In this document: positions 8,393 to 15,888 of the stretch, one piece after another | How positions within the stretch are numbered: position 1 is the stretch's first letter | How the letters are laid out: every line of letters starts with the position of its first letter | DNA from: JANQTF01 sp036835375 | GTDB lineage: Bacteria > Bacteroidota > Bacteroidia > J057 | Direction of reading: 5' to 3' | NCBI GenBank assembly: GCA_036835375.1 | Contig: DAITMB010000116.1 | Span: 1-16,084 of the forward strand | DNA length: 16,084 bases | Notes under the pieces: model-generated | What the model saw: only the letters and a program-made list of their open reading frames with translations | Databases searched by the model: none | Told to the model about the DNA's origin: nothing | Made by a program: the position numbers and the translations under genes

Positions 8393-8728
8393 ATGATGCC
8401 GATGCGCAGAATATCTTATCAAGTCGTGCTTCCTTTGTTTGCCTCGCTTTCGCTGGTGGCACCGTGGAAGATAGACAAGGTGAATTTTTTTCACCACTAT
8501 ATTCGCGTGATTGCAGAGGTAGAGGAGAGAAACTGCCACGAAATGATCGCAGGGGGGCAGCTCGCCGTCTTGACCATGGATCAGGCTTCTGCGCCTATTT
8601 CTTCTGGCCTCTTCGCTTTCGATCATCTGAGCTTCCCCTCCCGGGCGCTGCCGATCTCGTTCCCCGCTTTTGACCAGCTGCCTAACAGCCATTTGTCAAA
8701 AGCACCGCGACCCATCCGCGGTCCCTAG
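8393..8728 (+). CDS. Small hypothetical protein with hydrophobic N-terminus
   Basis: An open frame of about 111 residues. ATG codons stand at 8393, 8396 and 8402; the last gives MRRISYQVVLPLFASLSL, a basic start followed by a hydrophobic stretch that reads as a signal peptide or membrane anchor. The remainder contains a short amphipathic part (HHYIRVIAEVEERN) and a Ser/Pro-rich tail without recognisable motifs. I know no family for it. The main support is the promoter at 8355-8385, placed exactly to start transcription just before these ATGs, and the lack of any competing gene here. It lies 119 bases before secDF and divergent from the channel gene, so a link to secDF is possible but unproven. 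It could also be a chance ORF in a leader region. Confidence 0.45.
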   Translation: MMPMRRISYQVVLPLFASLSLVAPWKIDKVNFFHHYIRVIAEVEERNCHEMIAGGQLAVLTMDQASAPISSGLFAFDHLSFPSRALPISFPAFDQLPNSHLSKAPRPIRGP

Positions 8729-8772
8729 TTACGGACTTCTATTCTACCTTCCTGTGGCGGGGAAGGGCCTAC

Positions 8773-8820
8773 TTTTCGATCTGTTTTTCGATTGAAAACA
8801 TCGGTTGAGTCGCCGATTGA
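8773..8820. repeat. Cluster of short direct and inverted repeats upstream of secDF
   Basis: TTTTCGAT occurs at 8773-8780 and 8785-8792, 12 bases apart. CGATTGA occurs at 8789-8795 and 8814-8820, 25 bases apart. ATCGG (8800-8804) and CCGAT (8813-8817) form a small inverted repeat with an 8-base loop. The cluster ends 27 bases before the secDF start. It could be a protein-binding region or leader structure, but the repeats are short and may be chance. Confidence 0.3.
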
Positions 8821-8847
8821 TTACCATTTTGTACATTTTCCTTTCTC

Positions 8848-11800
8848 ATGCAGAACAAGAATACCATTCTGTCACTGTTGTTCGTGTTTATCGCGATCTG
8901 TGGCTACAATCTGTACTACACGTTTTTACAGTTCAATTTGAACGGTAAAATATCCGCTGTCGAATCAGAGTACAACCAACTTCCCGCCAATCCTGCGGAC
9001 TGGACAGCGGAAGACTCCATCATCTCCCAGAATTATGCGCAGACACTCGCGGAGCTTGAGCCCAAGCGCAAGAAGGCTTCCGATCTTTCCTTTACCTTGG
9101 GTCTTGATCTTCAGGGGGGAATGTTTGTGACGCTGGAAGTGGTGATGCAGCAGCTCCTCATTGAGTTGGCGGCCACACCTGAAGACAGTGCCTTTCAACA
9201 AGCGCTCGCTTGTGCCACCGAAAAGCGCCAGCAGATCGCTCAGCCCTACATTCCGCTGTTTATTGAGTGCTTCAATGAGATCAACCCAACGTCTGGCGCA
9301 CTCGGAGCTATTTTTACCAGCGAAGACTTGGATATCTCCTTCGGCACTAGCGATGACAAAGTGGCCGAGATCCTTCAGAGCAAAGCTGATGCGGCGCTTG
9401 ACCGCACTTTCAACATCATCCGTGCGCGGATTGACCAGTTTGGGGTGGTGTCGCCAAATCTTCAAAAGCAGGAAAACACTGATCGAATTCTCTTGGAACT
9501 CCCCGGTGTGAAGGACAAAGATCGGGTGCGTGAGTTGTTGAGAAGTACTGCCAAGCTAGAATTTTATACTTGCTATGGCTTCCAAGATGCCTTTCCGGTG
9601 TTGGTTGACATCAACGAAAAGATGCGCCAGATCCAGGGATTGGTCGAAGAGACCGCGCCTGAAGTAGCTGCCGATAGCACGAGCACTGACAGCACAGCTT
9701 TGGTGACAGCGGACAACGATAGCACCGCCACCGATACGGCGCTGGCCTCTACCGAGACAGCACAGGACTCTGTGAAAGACTTTGCCAGCATGTCGCCTGA
9801 AGAGCAAGAGCGGGAGCGCGAGAAGTTTCGTCGTGAAAACCCTCTCTTTGCCCGTTTGCAGCAACCTAACTTCCAAGCTATGGCCGGAAGCACACCTTAC
9901 ACGCCTCTGGTTGGGTACGCCTATCCGTCGGATACTGCTAGCATCAACAAGATCCTTAAACGGGAAGAAATGCTAGACATCATCCCCGAAGACATGCGTT
10001 TTGTGTGGTCGTTTGACGCCGGAGATGCAGAGGGTGAAGGAGGAAGATTTTTGGAGTTGATTGCGATCCGCACCGTGGACGGCGGGCCAGCAATGGGCGG
10101 AGAAGCAGTGAGCACCTCGCGCTCAGACTTCGATCCTACCACGGGTGAACCGATCGTATCGGTCAACATGACCTCCGAAGGCAGTGTTCAGTGGGGGCTC
10201 ATCACGCAAAATAACGTGGAGCGCCACATCGCCATTTTGCTGGACAATCACGTGTATTCCTTTCCTCGTGTAGAAGGCGCTATCACGACGGGCCAGACAA
10301 GGATTTCGGGTAGTTTCACAGTAGAGTCTGCCAAGGATTTGGCCAACATCCTGGAAGCAGGGCAGCTCCCTGTTCCTGCTCAGATCGAAGGCGAGGAGAC
10401 GGTAGGACCGACGCTGGGTAAAGAAAACATTCAATCTGGACTCAGTTCCTTCTTGATCGCCTTCTTGTGTACGCTTGCCTTTATGGTGTTCTACTACGCC
10501 AAAGCTGGGGTCGTCTCCAATGTGTCGCTGCTGGCCAACGTGATTTTCATCCTGGGATGTTCGGCGGCGTTTACCATCGTGCTCACCCTGCCTGGTATTG
10601 CGGCGATCGTATTGACGGTCGGGATGGCCGTAGATGCCAACGTGCTGATTTTTGAGCGGATTCGAGAAGAATTGCTCAAGGACAAGACCCTGAAAGCGGC
10701 GATCAAAGCTGGTTTTCAAAACGCCTTTTCCTCCATCATGGACGCCAACATCACCACTTTCCTCACAGGGGTTGTGCTCTACGCGTTTGGTGTAGGTCCC
10801 ATCCGAGGTTTCGCGATTGCGCTGATGATCGGCATTGTGACTTCGTTGATTTCTGCGTTGATCATTTCCCGTCTGATCCTTGACTACTACGGAAACAAAG
10901 GAGGCAAATCCCTCACCTTTGGCTTTCCTTGGTCACACAAATTGTTTTCCAAGCTGGACATCAAGATGGTGGCCAGGAAAAAGACCATGTACATCGCTTC
11001 AATTGTGATGGTGAGCCTGAGCTTGGTGCTGATCGTGACACAAGGATTCAAGACAGGAGTGGACTTCAACGGAGGTCGGCAGTTTGTGATCGCCTTCACC
11101 GATGCGGCAGGTAATCCCAAAAATCTGGCCACAGAAGATGTGTCTCAGATTCGTGGAGATCTCACGGCTGCGTTCCAAAACAACGAGCCCGTCGTGAAGA
11201 CCCTCAGCAGTAACAATCAGTTGATGGTGACCTCTTCCTTCCTGGTCGATGATCGGGCGGCAACCGAGCAAGTGGTAGAAGCTCTCCAATCGGGTGTAGC
11301 CACCAATTATGGCAAAGCAGCAGGCTGGAATATGGAGGTGATCAGTGTGTCGGACGTAGGTCCTACGGTCGCCAATGACATTCGGGAGGCGGCATTTTTG
11401 TCTGTGATCTTCTCCTTGATCATCATTTTCCTCTATATTTTGATCCGATTCCAAAAGTGGCAGTACTCTGCGGGAGCCATTGCGGCGCTCTTCCATGACG
11501 TGATTATCACATTGGGGATATTCTCCTTCCTGAGCATGTTCGATAGCTTGCCATTCAGTGTGGAAATCAACCAAGCGTTGATTGCTGCGCTCTTGACCAT
11601 CATCGGATACTCGATCAACGATACCGTGGTGGTGTTTGACAGGATTCGTGAGAACATGGGAGAAATGAAGACCAGCAGTCTGACTACCATATTTAGTACT
11701 TCGGTCAATGATACCCTGAGCCGCACTTTGATTACTTCAGGCACGACCATCCTCACGGCCATGATCCTGTTCTTGTTTGGTGGAGATGGTATCAGCGGGT

Positions 11801-11928
11801 TCATGTTTGCGATCATGATCGGGATTATCATTGGTACCTACTCTTCTCTCTACGTGGCGAGTCCGATCTCCCTGGATCTGATGGAGCGGAGCGAAGGGAG
11901 CAAGGAAGATACCTTGGTCAAGGCATAA
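8848..11928 (+). CDS. secDF: Protein translocase subunit SecDF (fused SecD-SecF)
   Basis: A 1026-residue inner-membrane protein that uses proton motive force to pull exported proteins out of the SecYEG channel on the periplasmic side. The SecD half has TM1 (about 6-28), the signature LGLDLQGG (84-91), the first periplasmic domain (about 185-240, DRTFNIIRARIDQFGV) and the region ahead of the membrane domain (LEAGQLPVPAQI, 502-513). The membrane helices follow, with GMAVDANVLIFERI at 592-605; D596 is at the place of the conserved proton-relay aspartate. The SecF half has GVDFNGG (737-743), VGPTVANDIR (837-846) and the matching GYSINDTVVVFDRIRE (920-935). A Ser/Thr/Asp-rich, then Glu/Arg-rich insert at about 267-330 is unusual low-complexity sequence in the periplasmic part. 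Fused SecDF is usual in Bacteroidota. A strong terminator follows, and it seems to be a single-gene unit. Confidence 0.97.
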   Translation: MQNKNTILSLLFVFIAICGYNLYYTFLQFNLNGKISAVESEYNQLPANPADWTAEDSIISQNYAQTLAELEPKRKKASDLSFTLGLDLQGGMFVTLEVVMQQLLIELAATPEDSAFQQALACATEKRQQIAQPYIPLFIECFNEINPTSGALGAIFTSEDLDISFGTSDDKVAEILQSKADAALDRTFNIIRARIDQFGVVSPNLQKQENTDRILLELPGVKDKDRVRELLRSTAKLEFYTCYGFQDAFPVLVDINEKMRQIQGLVEETAPEVAADSTSTDSTALVTADNDSTATDTALASTETAQDSVKDFASMSPEEQEREREKFRRENPLFARLQQPNFQAMAGSTPYTPLVGYAYPSDTASINKILKREEMLDIIPEDMRFVWSFDAGDAEGEGGRFLELIAIRTVDGGPAMGGEAVSTSRSDFDPTTGEPIVSVNMTSEGSVQWGLITQNNVERHIAILLDNHVYSFPRVEGAITTGQTRISGSFTVESAKDLANILEAGQLPVPAQIEGEETVGPTLGKENIQSGLSSFLIAFLCTLAFMVFYYAKAGVVSNVSLLANVIFILGCSAAFTIVLTLPGIAAIVLTVGMAVDANVLIFERIREELLKDKTLKAAIKAGFQNAFSSIMDANITTFLTGVVLYAFGVGPIRGFAIALMIGIVTSLISALIISRLILDYYGNKGGKSLTFGFPWSHKLFSKLDIKMVARKKTMYIASIVMVSLSLVLIVTQGFKTGVDFNGGRQFVIAFTDAAGNPKNLATEDVSQIRGDLTAAFQNNEPVVKTLSSNNQLMVTSSFLVDDRAATEQVVEALQSGVATNYGKAAGWNMEVISVSDVGPTVANDIREAAFLSVIFSLIIIFLYILIRFQKWQYSAGAIAALFHDVIITLGIFSFLSMFDSLPFSVEINQALIAALLTIIGYSINDTVVVFDRIRENMGEMKTSSLTTIFSTSVNDTLSRTLITSGTTILTAMILFLFGGDGISGFMFAIMIGIIIGTYSSLYVASPISLDLMERSEGSKEDTLVKA

Positions 11929-11967
11929 ATTTTCCGCGCTCAGCCTCGCGCTGGCCCGACTCAGCCC

Positions 11968-12010
11968 AAGACCGTTGCAAGGCGCATGTTTTGCAACGGT
12001 CTTTGCTTTT
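11968..12010 (+). terminator. Rho-independent terminator after secDF
   Basis: AAGACCGTTGCAA (11968-11980) pairs perfectly over 13 bases with TTGCAACGGTCTT (11991-12003) around a 10-base loop, and is followed by TGCTTTTT. It lies 39 bases after the secDF stop and insulates exbB from secDF transcription. Confidence 0.9.
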
Positions 12011-12257
12011 TAACAGAAGTTGTGATGGCCAAGATGTGGCTTTTTGAGGCGACGCCTTTGGTACCTCGAAAAATTCCTTAATATTGAATAATGTTGCAGC
12101 ATCTACCGTTAAGCTGGCTTTAAGGCCATCTGTGCGGTGGTAGAGGAGAGGTCACCATCCTATGGAGGGCTGACCAACGTGAGATGGAAGGTTGAATTAC
12201 ATGTTACTTGCTCTTCGTTTTACTACTTTTCAGGCGAAAAAAAATCATTCATTTATT
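12011..12257. other. Leader region before exbB with a possible RNA hairpin; no gene seen
   Basis: This stretch must hold the exbB promoter, but I see only imperfect matches, such as TTGG at 12058-12061 with TAATATTG at 12079-12086 at a short 17-base spacing. A possible hairpin lies at 12150-12175: GGTCACCAT (12150-12158), loop CCT, ATGG (12162-12165), a five-base bulge and TGACC (12171-12175). Open frame continues upstream of the exbB ATG to a TTG at 12192, but the protein it would add does not look like part of the family. I see no known riboswitch or small RNA class. Confidence 0.35.
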
Positions 12258-12947
12258 ATGTTTTTCCTGCTTCAAATTCCTGCCGCCGCTGAAACCGTCA
12301 CCAGCATTGACCCCACAGGGGCTCCCAAAACCGCCTTTGATCTGCTCTTGGCAGGCGGTTGGACGATGATTCCGCTGGTGATTTTGCTCGGCTTGGCGAT
12401 CTTCATCTACATTGAGCGCTACCTGACCATTCGCAAGTCCGACACTGATTCAGAAGAATTCATGGACAAAGTACGCACACACGTGCTTGCAGGGAACATC
12501 CAAGCGGCAAAAGGGCTTTGTGACTCGAAAAATGATCCCTTTTCGCGAATGATCCGCAAAGGCATTGAGCGCTTGGGCTCGTCTTCGCTCAAGGACATTG
12601 AGGCATCGATTGAGAATGTCGGCAAATTGGAGATTTACCGGATGGAGCGCCGCCTCTCGATCCTGGCTACCATCGCTGGTGCGGGACCGATGTTGGGCTT
12701 TTTTGGGACTGTGATAGGGATGATCAAGGCCTTTATTTCGATTGAGGAAAAGGGCGGCGTCGTCGATGCCTCGGATCTTGCCGGAGGCATCTCGGAGGCG
12801 ATGGTCACCACCGCATCAGGTTTGGTCGTGGGAATCATTGCTTACTTGGCCTACAACACCCTCGTGGCGATGGTCAACAAGGTGATGTACAAGTTAGAGT
12901 TGACTTCGACTTCCTTTATCGACATCTTGCAAGAGCCGGCAGGCTAA
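12258..12947 (+). CDS. exbB: MotA/TolQ/ExbB-family proton channel protein
   Basis: A 229-residue inner-membrane protein that, with ExbD, forms the proton-driven motor for TonB- or Tol-type energy transfer. It has three membrane segments at about 33-54, 134-157 and 182-204. The first cytoplasmic loop contains IERYLTIRK, and the family signatures are GAGPMLGFFGTVIGMIKAF (141-159) and ISEAMVTTASGLVVGIIAY. I chose the ATG at 12258 (MFFLLQIPAAAET), which gives a short hydrophobic N-terminus as expected; in-frame ATG at 12201 and TTG at 12192 are upstream alternatives. The exbD gene follows 137 bases later on the same strand. No tonB, tolB or pal gene lies in the window, so whether the pair serves TonB receptors or a Tol-like system is not settled. 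The nearby receptor operon makes the TonB role attractive. Confidence 0.92.
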   Translation: MFFLLQIPAAAETVTSIDPTGAPKTAFDLLLAGGWTMIPLVILLGLAIFIYIERYLTIRKSDTDSEEFMDKVRTHVLAGNIQAAKGLCDSKNDPFSRMIRKGIERLGSSSLKDIEASIENVGKLEIYRMERRLSILATIAGAGPMLGFFGTVIGMIKAFISIEEKGGVVDASDLAGGISEAMVTTASGLVVGIIAYLAYNTLVAMVNKVMYKLELTSTSFIDILQEPAG

Positions 12948-12990
12948 GCGAATTGTCGCTGCGGGAGGGAAGCTCAGAAATTGGCTCTAC

Positions 12991-13018
12991 TTTGACTGAG
13001 TATTGTCTATGTGTCAAA
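12991..13018. other. Inverted repeat in the exbB-exbD gap
   Basis: TTTGAC (12991-12996) and GTCAAA (13013-13018) form a perfect six-base inverted repeat with a 16-base spacer, centred in the 137-base gap between exbB and exbD. The arm centres are 22 bases apart, about two helical turns, as in many operators. It could equally be a weak hairpin, or chance. Confidence 0.25.
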
Positions 13019-13084
13019 TCGGATATGTCACGGCTCTCCTACCGCCTCGTTAATTTTACTGAACCTTCATTCAAACTTTGAATC

Positions 13085-13489
13085 ATGTCCATTGGCACCC
13101 GAAATAAAGTCAGCGCAGAGTTCAGTTCGGCCACGATTTCTGACATCGTGTTCCTCCTTCTGATTTACTTCATGCTCACTGCGAGCTTTGTCACACAGTC
13201 TTCGATTGAGGTAGATCTACCCACGAGCACTTCTCAGTCTCCCAGTCGATCTCAAAATAATATCACCATTGCTCCGGGAGGCGTTTACGCTTGGAACAAC
13301 CAACAAATGGACACCAAGGAGGAATTGGAGCCTTTTATCGAAGCCATTCTCACCGACGACGACCAAGAAAACGATGCGATCAGCTTGCGCGTGGACAAGG
13401 GCGCAACCTTTGAAGAGGCGGCCTATGTGATGTCGCTCGTGGCAGAATATGGTGGAAAAATCTTCATCCTCACGGAGTACGACGACTAG
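13085..13489 (+). CDS. exbD: ExbD/TolR-family biopolymer transport protein
   Basis: A 134-residue protein with one membrane segment and a periplasmic domain, the second subunit of the ExbB-ExbD proton motor. The transmembrane helix at about 17-39 (SATISDIVFLLLIYFMLTA) carries Asp20, the place of the conserved proton-carrying aspartate. After it come the typical VDLPTS (44-49) and a small periplasmic domain, with VYAWNNQQM and SLRVDKGATFEEAAYVMSL. The length is normal. The gene stands 137 bases after exbB and just before a strong terminator, so the pair is probably one operon, though the long gap allows an additional promoter. Many Bacteroidota loci carry a second exbD and tonB; neither is present here. 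Confidence 0.92.
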   Translation: MSIGTRNKVSAEFSSATISDIVFLLLIYFMLTASFVTQSSIEVDLPTSTSQSPSRSQNNITIAPGGVYAWNNQQMDTKEELEPFIEAILTDDDQENDAISLRVDKGATFEEAAYVMSLVAEYGGKIFILTEYDD

Positions 13490-13516
13490 TATCACCATTT
13501 TTTTGACCGAATCTCT

Positions 13517-13556
13517 AAAGCCCGCACTTGATAGTCAGGTCGGGCTTTGTCTTTTG
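13517..13556 (+). terminator. Hairpin terminator after exbD, possibly bidirectional
   Basis: AAAGCCCG (13517-13524) pairs with CGGGCTTT (13541-13548). Inner pairs (ACTTGA with TCAGGT, one wobble, one bulged C) extend the stem towards a TAG loop, and GTCTTTT follows on the + strand. It lies 27 bases after the exbD stop. It could also stop a transcript coming from the - strand ORF at 13589-13867, but the U-tract there is poor. Confidence 0.85.
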
Positions 13557-13588
13557 TGAGAGTCAAGATTCTTTATCCTCATTCCGTA

Positions 13589-13867
13589 TCAAGAGAGATG
13601 ACCCTCAATGCCTCGACGTTCGAGAACGGAATTAAGATAAAAACCTTCCTCAGTGAGTAAATGTTGCCACTTTGTTACTATATTGATCGATCCTGTGTTG
13701 AGTGGAAACGAGATGATAGAAGCAGTAGAAAGAGCAAGGATCTTCTTTACATTCATGTGGACTTGGTGCGGAAAAGCCAGCTGAAACGAAGTGATGTAAG
13801 GATTTCCGGAGTTTGACTTGCCAGCCAGGTAATTTTCATGAGTAATTGCTAAAATATTTCGAGGCAT
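13589..13867 (-). CDS. Doubtful small ORF, possible remnant of a LytTR-like domain
   Basis: A 92-codon frame fills most of the 317-base gap between the exbD terminator and the sensor kinase. It starts at ATG 13867, overlapping the first ATG of the kinase on the opposite strand. The predicted protein has no signal peptide. From about residue 38 (MNVKKILALSTASIISF, then KWQHLLTEEGFYLNSVLE) the spacing of hydrophobic residues, the L-T-E-E-G turn and S-x-L-E loosely recall the first half of a LytTR DNA-binding domain, but the second half, including the usual H-R/K-S motif, is missing in all three frames downstream. It may be a truncated gene, a genuine small protein or chance. The likeness is my own pattern impression and is weak. 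Confidence 0.3.
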   Translation of the reverse strand: MPRNILAITHENYLAGKSNSGNPYITSFQLAFPHQVHMNVKKILALSTASIISFPLNTGSINIVTKWQHLLTEEGFYLNSVLERRGIEGHLS

Positions 13868-15446
13868 GTATTCCGGAGAACATCTCTCTCAACCAAATAT
13901 GGTTTATTCTACTGAGTATCTAAAAATCCTTGTCATAGAGGATAATGAGGGAGATTTTGTCATTATTTCTGAGCTGCTTGAGGATGAAATCGCACATCCT
14001 GAACTTCACCAGGCGACTTCGTTGTCGGAAGCAACCACGCTACTTTCGGCAAATCATGGATTCGATGTCGTGCTCTTGGACCTTACCCTGCCGGACTCTC
14101 GCGGCACAGAGTTGGTAGATCATGTGTTGCGCCTTGCCGCTCAAATTCCCGTCGTTGTTCTCACGGGCTACAGCGATAAAGGGTTTGGAATCAAGACTTT
14201 AGCCCAGGGAGCTTCAGATTATTTGCTCAAAGACGAATTGTATAGTTTTCAGCTCTACAAATCGATCAGCTATAGCATAGAGCGCAAAAAGATCCACAAT
14301 CAGCTTTCTGAATCGGAGCGTAAGTATCGGAATCTTTTTCACCTCAGCCCTATTCCCATGTGGGTATTTGAGCAAAGCTCTCACCACTTTCTCGACGTCA
14401 ATGCTGCTGCCATTCGTCACTATGGGTACACCTACGTAGAGTTTCTGACAATGTCACTAGGCGATTTGGCAGCAGGCGAAAAAGGAAATCAACGGCATAG
14501 AGAAGAAGAGGTACTTGCGCCAGCTGTGGATCATTCATTTCAAGGGATTTTTCGGCATCGAAAAAAAAATGGGGAAGTGATCGATGTCGAAATCGAGAGC
14601 AATGAAATTGATTTTAATGGTCTATCTGCACGCTTAGTGATGGCAAATGACATCACCGAAAAGCTGATCGCAAGGCAACGCCTCCACAAGAGCGAGGAAA
14701 ATTTGCGCTTGCTCAATACCCAACTGGAGCGGATCGTGGCAGAACGCACCAAAGAATTGTCCGAAGCACTGGTGCAACTGGAAGCATTCACTAGCTCCAT
14801 TTCCCACGACTTGCAGGCTCCCCTGCGGCCCATCATGATGTTTGCCCAGATCTTGGTCAAAGAAGCCGTCAACCAGCTATCTTCAGAGCACATCCAGTAC
14901 TTGGAGCACATCGTGGATTCGTCTCAAAAAATGCGGACACTCATCAAAGACCTCTTGGAGTTTTCAAGAATCGGCAAAGGAGATATCAAAAAAGTAGAGA
15001 TCGATACCCAAGCAATGGTCCATGAAGTCTGGAATCGCATCCCGAAGGAAAAATCGAAGGTGCTCCATTTTGAGGCAATCGGGCTGCCGAATGTTATTGG
15101 AGACGAATCCATGATTCGGCAGGTGTTTCAGAATCTCCTCTCAAATGCTTACAAGTATTCTTCCTTTGTGGATGAGCAGCGCATCTCGGTACACGCGCAG
15201 GAACAGGACAAGGAGGTTGTATTTACTGTGCAAGACAACGGTTGCGGGTTTGATATGGATTACTATGGCGATCTTTTCGGAATCTTTAAGCGACTCCACT
15301 CTTCTAGCCAATACGAGGGGACAGGTGTGGGATTATCCATCGTGAAACTCATCGTAGAGAAGCACAACGGGAGGATCTGGGCAGAATCAGTCTTAGGAGA
15401 GGGTGCAACGTTTCACTTTTCTCTGCCTCGGGTACTAGCTGCGTAG
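13866..15446 (+). CDS. Cytoplasmic hybrid histidine kinase (REC-PAS-HisKA-HATPase)
   Basis: A 526-residue signalling kinase without membrane segments. An N-terminal receiver domain (about 18-140) has the acidic pair E25-D26, phospho-acceptor D72 (VVLLDLTLPD), T100 and K122. A PAS domain (about 150-270) begins ERKYRNLFHLSPIPMWVFE. A coiled-coil linker leads to HisKA with H314 (SISHDLQAPLRP), the type seen in phytochrome-related kinases. The ATPase domain has the N box (QNLLSNAYKYS, N427), G1 (DNGCGFD, 457-463) and G2 (GTGVGLS, 485-491). All catalytic residues are present. The ATG at 13899 (MVYSTEYLKILVIEDN) would place the receiver right at the N-terminus and is an equally good start. The kinase faces a single-domain response regulator whose stop is one base away, the probable phosphotransfer partner. 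No chromophore-binding GAF domain is present, so the input signal through PAS or the receiver is unknown. Confidence 0.93.
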   Translation: MYSGEHLSQPNMVYSTEYLKILVIEDNEGDFVIISELLEDEIAHPELHQATSLSEATTLLSANHGFDVVLLDLTLPDSRGTELVDHVLRLAAQIPVVVLTGYSDKGFGIKTLAQGASDYLLKDELYSFQLYKSISYSIERKKIHNQLSESERKYRNLFHLSPIPMWVFEQSSHHFLDVNAAAIRHYGYTYVEFLTMSLGDLAAGEKGNQRHREEEVLAPAVDHSFQGIFRHRKKNGEVIDVEIESNEIDFNGLSARLVMANDITEKLIARQRLHKSEENLRLLNTQLERIVAERTKELSEALVQLEAFTSSISHDLQAPLRPIMMFAQILVKEAVNQLSSEHIQYLEHIVDSSQKMRTLIKDLLEFSRIGKGDIKKVEIDTQAMVHEVWNRIPKEKSKVLHFEAIGLPNVIGDESMIRQVFQNLLSNAYKYSSFVDEQRISVHAQEQDKEVVFTVQDNGCGFDMDYYGDLFGIFKRLHSSSQYEGTGVGLSIVKLIVEKHNGRIWAESVLGEGATFHFSLPRVLAA

Positions 15447-15447
15447 G

Positions 15448-15888
15448 CTAAGGACGTCGGCTAGCTGGCGGCAAGGTGACAATGCTCAGCCAAAAGGTCT
15501 CGATGCTGGCAATCGCCCGTAAAAAGCTGTCAACCTCTACAGGCTTGGTGATGTAGCAATTGGCGTGGTGCTTGTAGGACAGGCTAATGTCCCGCTCAGA
15601 AGAAGAAGTGGTGAGGATGATCACAGGGATGTGGCTGGTGGCTTCGTTGGACTTAATGACCTGGAGAACCTCGTGACCATTTTTCTTGGGGAGATTCACG
15701 TCGAGTAATATGAGGTCTGGTGACAGGATATTCCGATAGACACCCCGCTTGAAAACAAAGTCCAAGGCTTCTTTGCCATCCCTCACCACGCTGAGTGTGT
15801 TCACCAACTTGCGTTCTTCGAGCGCTTCAGTCGTGAGGAGGATATCTCCTTCGTTGTCCTCGACTAAGAGGATGTGAATGGTTCTCAT
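15448..15888 (-). CDS. Rcp1-type single-domain response regulator
   Basis: A 146-residue receiver domain with no output domain. It shows the acidic pair E10-D11 (LLVEDNEGD), phospho-acceptor D63 (LILLDVNLPKKNGHEVL), the Thr at 93-94 (IILTTSS) and K115 (YITKPVEVDSF). The form KRGVYRN and the Asn-Leu-Pro-Lys-Lys-Asn-Gly loop are typical of the Rcp1 family, which receives phosphate from phytochrome-like kinases with a SHDLQAPLR-type H box, as in the neighbouring gene. The genes are convergent, not an operon, with one base (15447) between stop codons, so their transcripts must overlap at the 3' ends unless they end inside each other. With no DNA-binding part it probably acts by protein contact or in a phosphorelay to the kinase's own receiver. 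The pairing with the neighbour is inference. Confidence 0.93.
   Translation of the reverse strand: MRTIHILLVEDNEGDILLTTEALEERKLVNTLSVVRDGKEALDFVFKRGVYRNILSPDLILLDVNLPKKNGHEVLQVIKSNEATSHIPVIILTTSSSERDISLSYKHHANCYITKPVEVDSFLRAIASIETFWLSIVTLPPASRRP

Noticed and set aside
8248..8673. 141-codon + strand frame overlapping the channel start and the small gene
   Set aside because: It overlaps the start of the channel gene and most of the small gene in another frame; its product is rich in Arg and Gly with no coherent domain, and the promoter at 8355-8385 lies inside it.
8704..8722. Hairpin ACCGCG/CGCGGT with a 7-base loop as a terminator
   Set aside because: It lies inside the 3' end of the small frame and no T-run follows it; the stem is only six pairs.
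10123..10719. Long - strand open frames inside secDF (also 10999-11574)
   Set aside because: They are antisense to well-conserved SecDF coding sequence and their products show no family features; they are shadows of the real gene's codon bias.
12192..12257. Upstream extension of exbB from TTG 12192 or ATG 12201
   Set aside because: The extra residues have no counterpart in the ExbB family and the ATG at 12258 gives the expected N-terminus.
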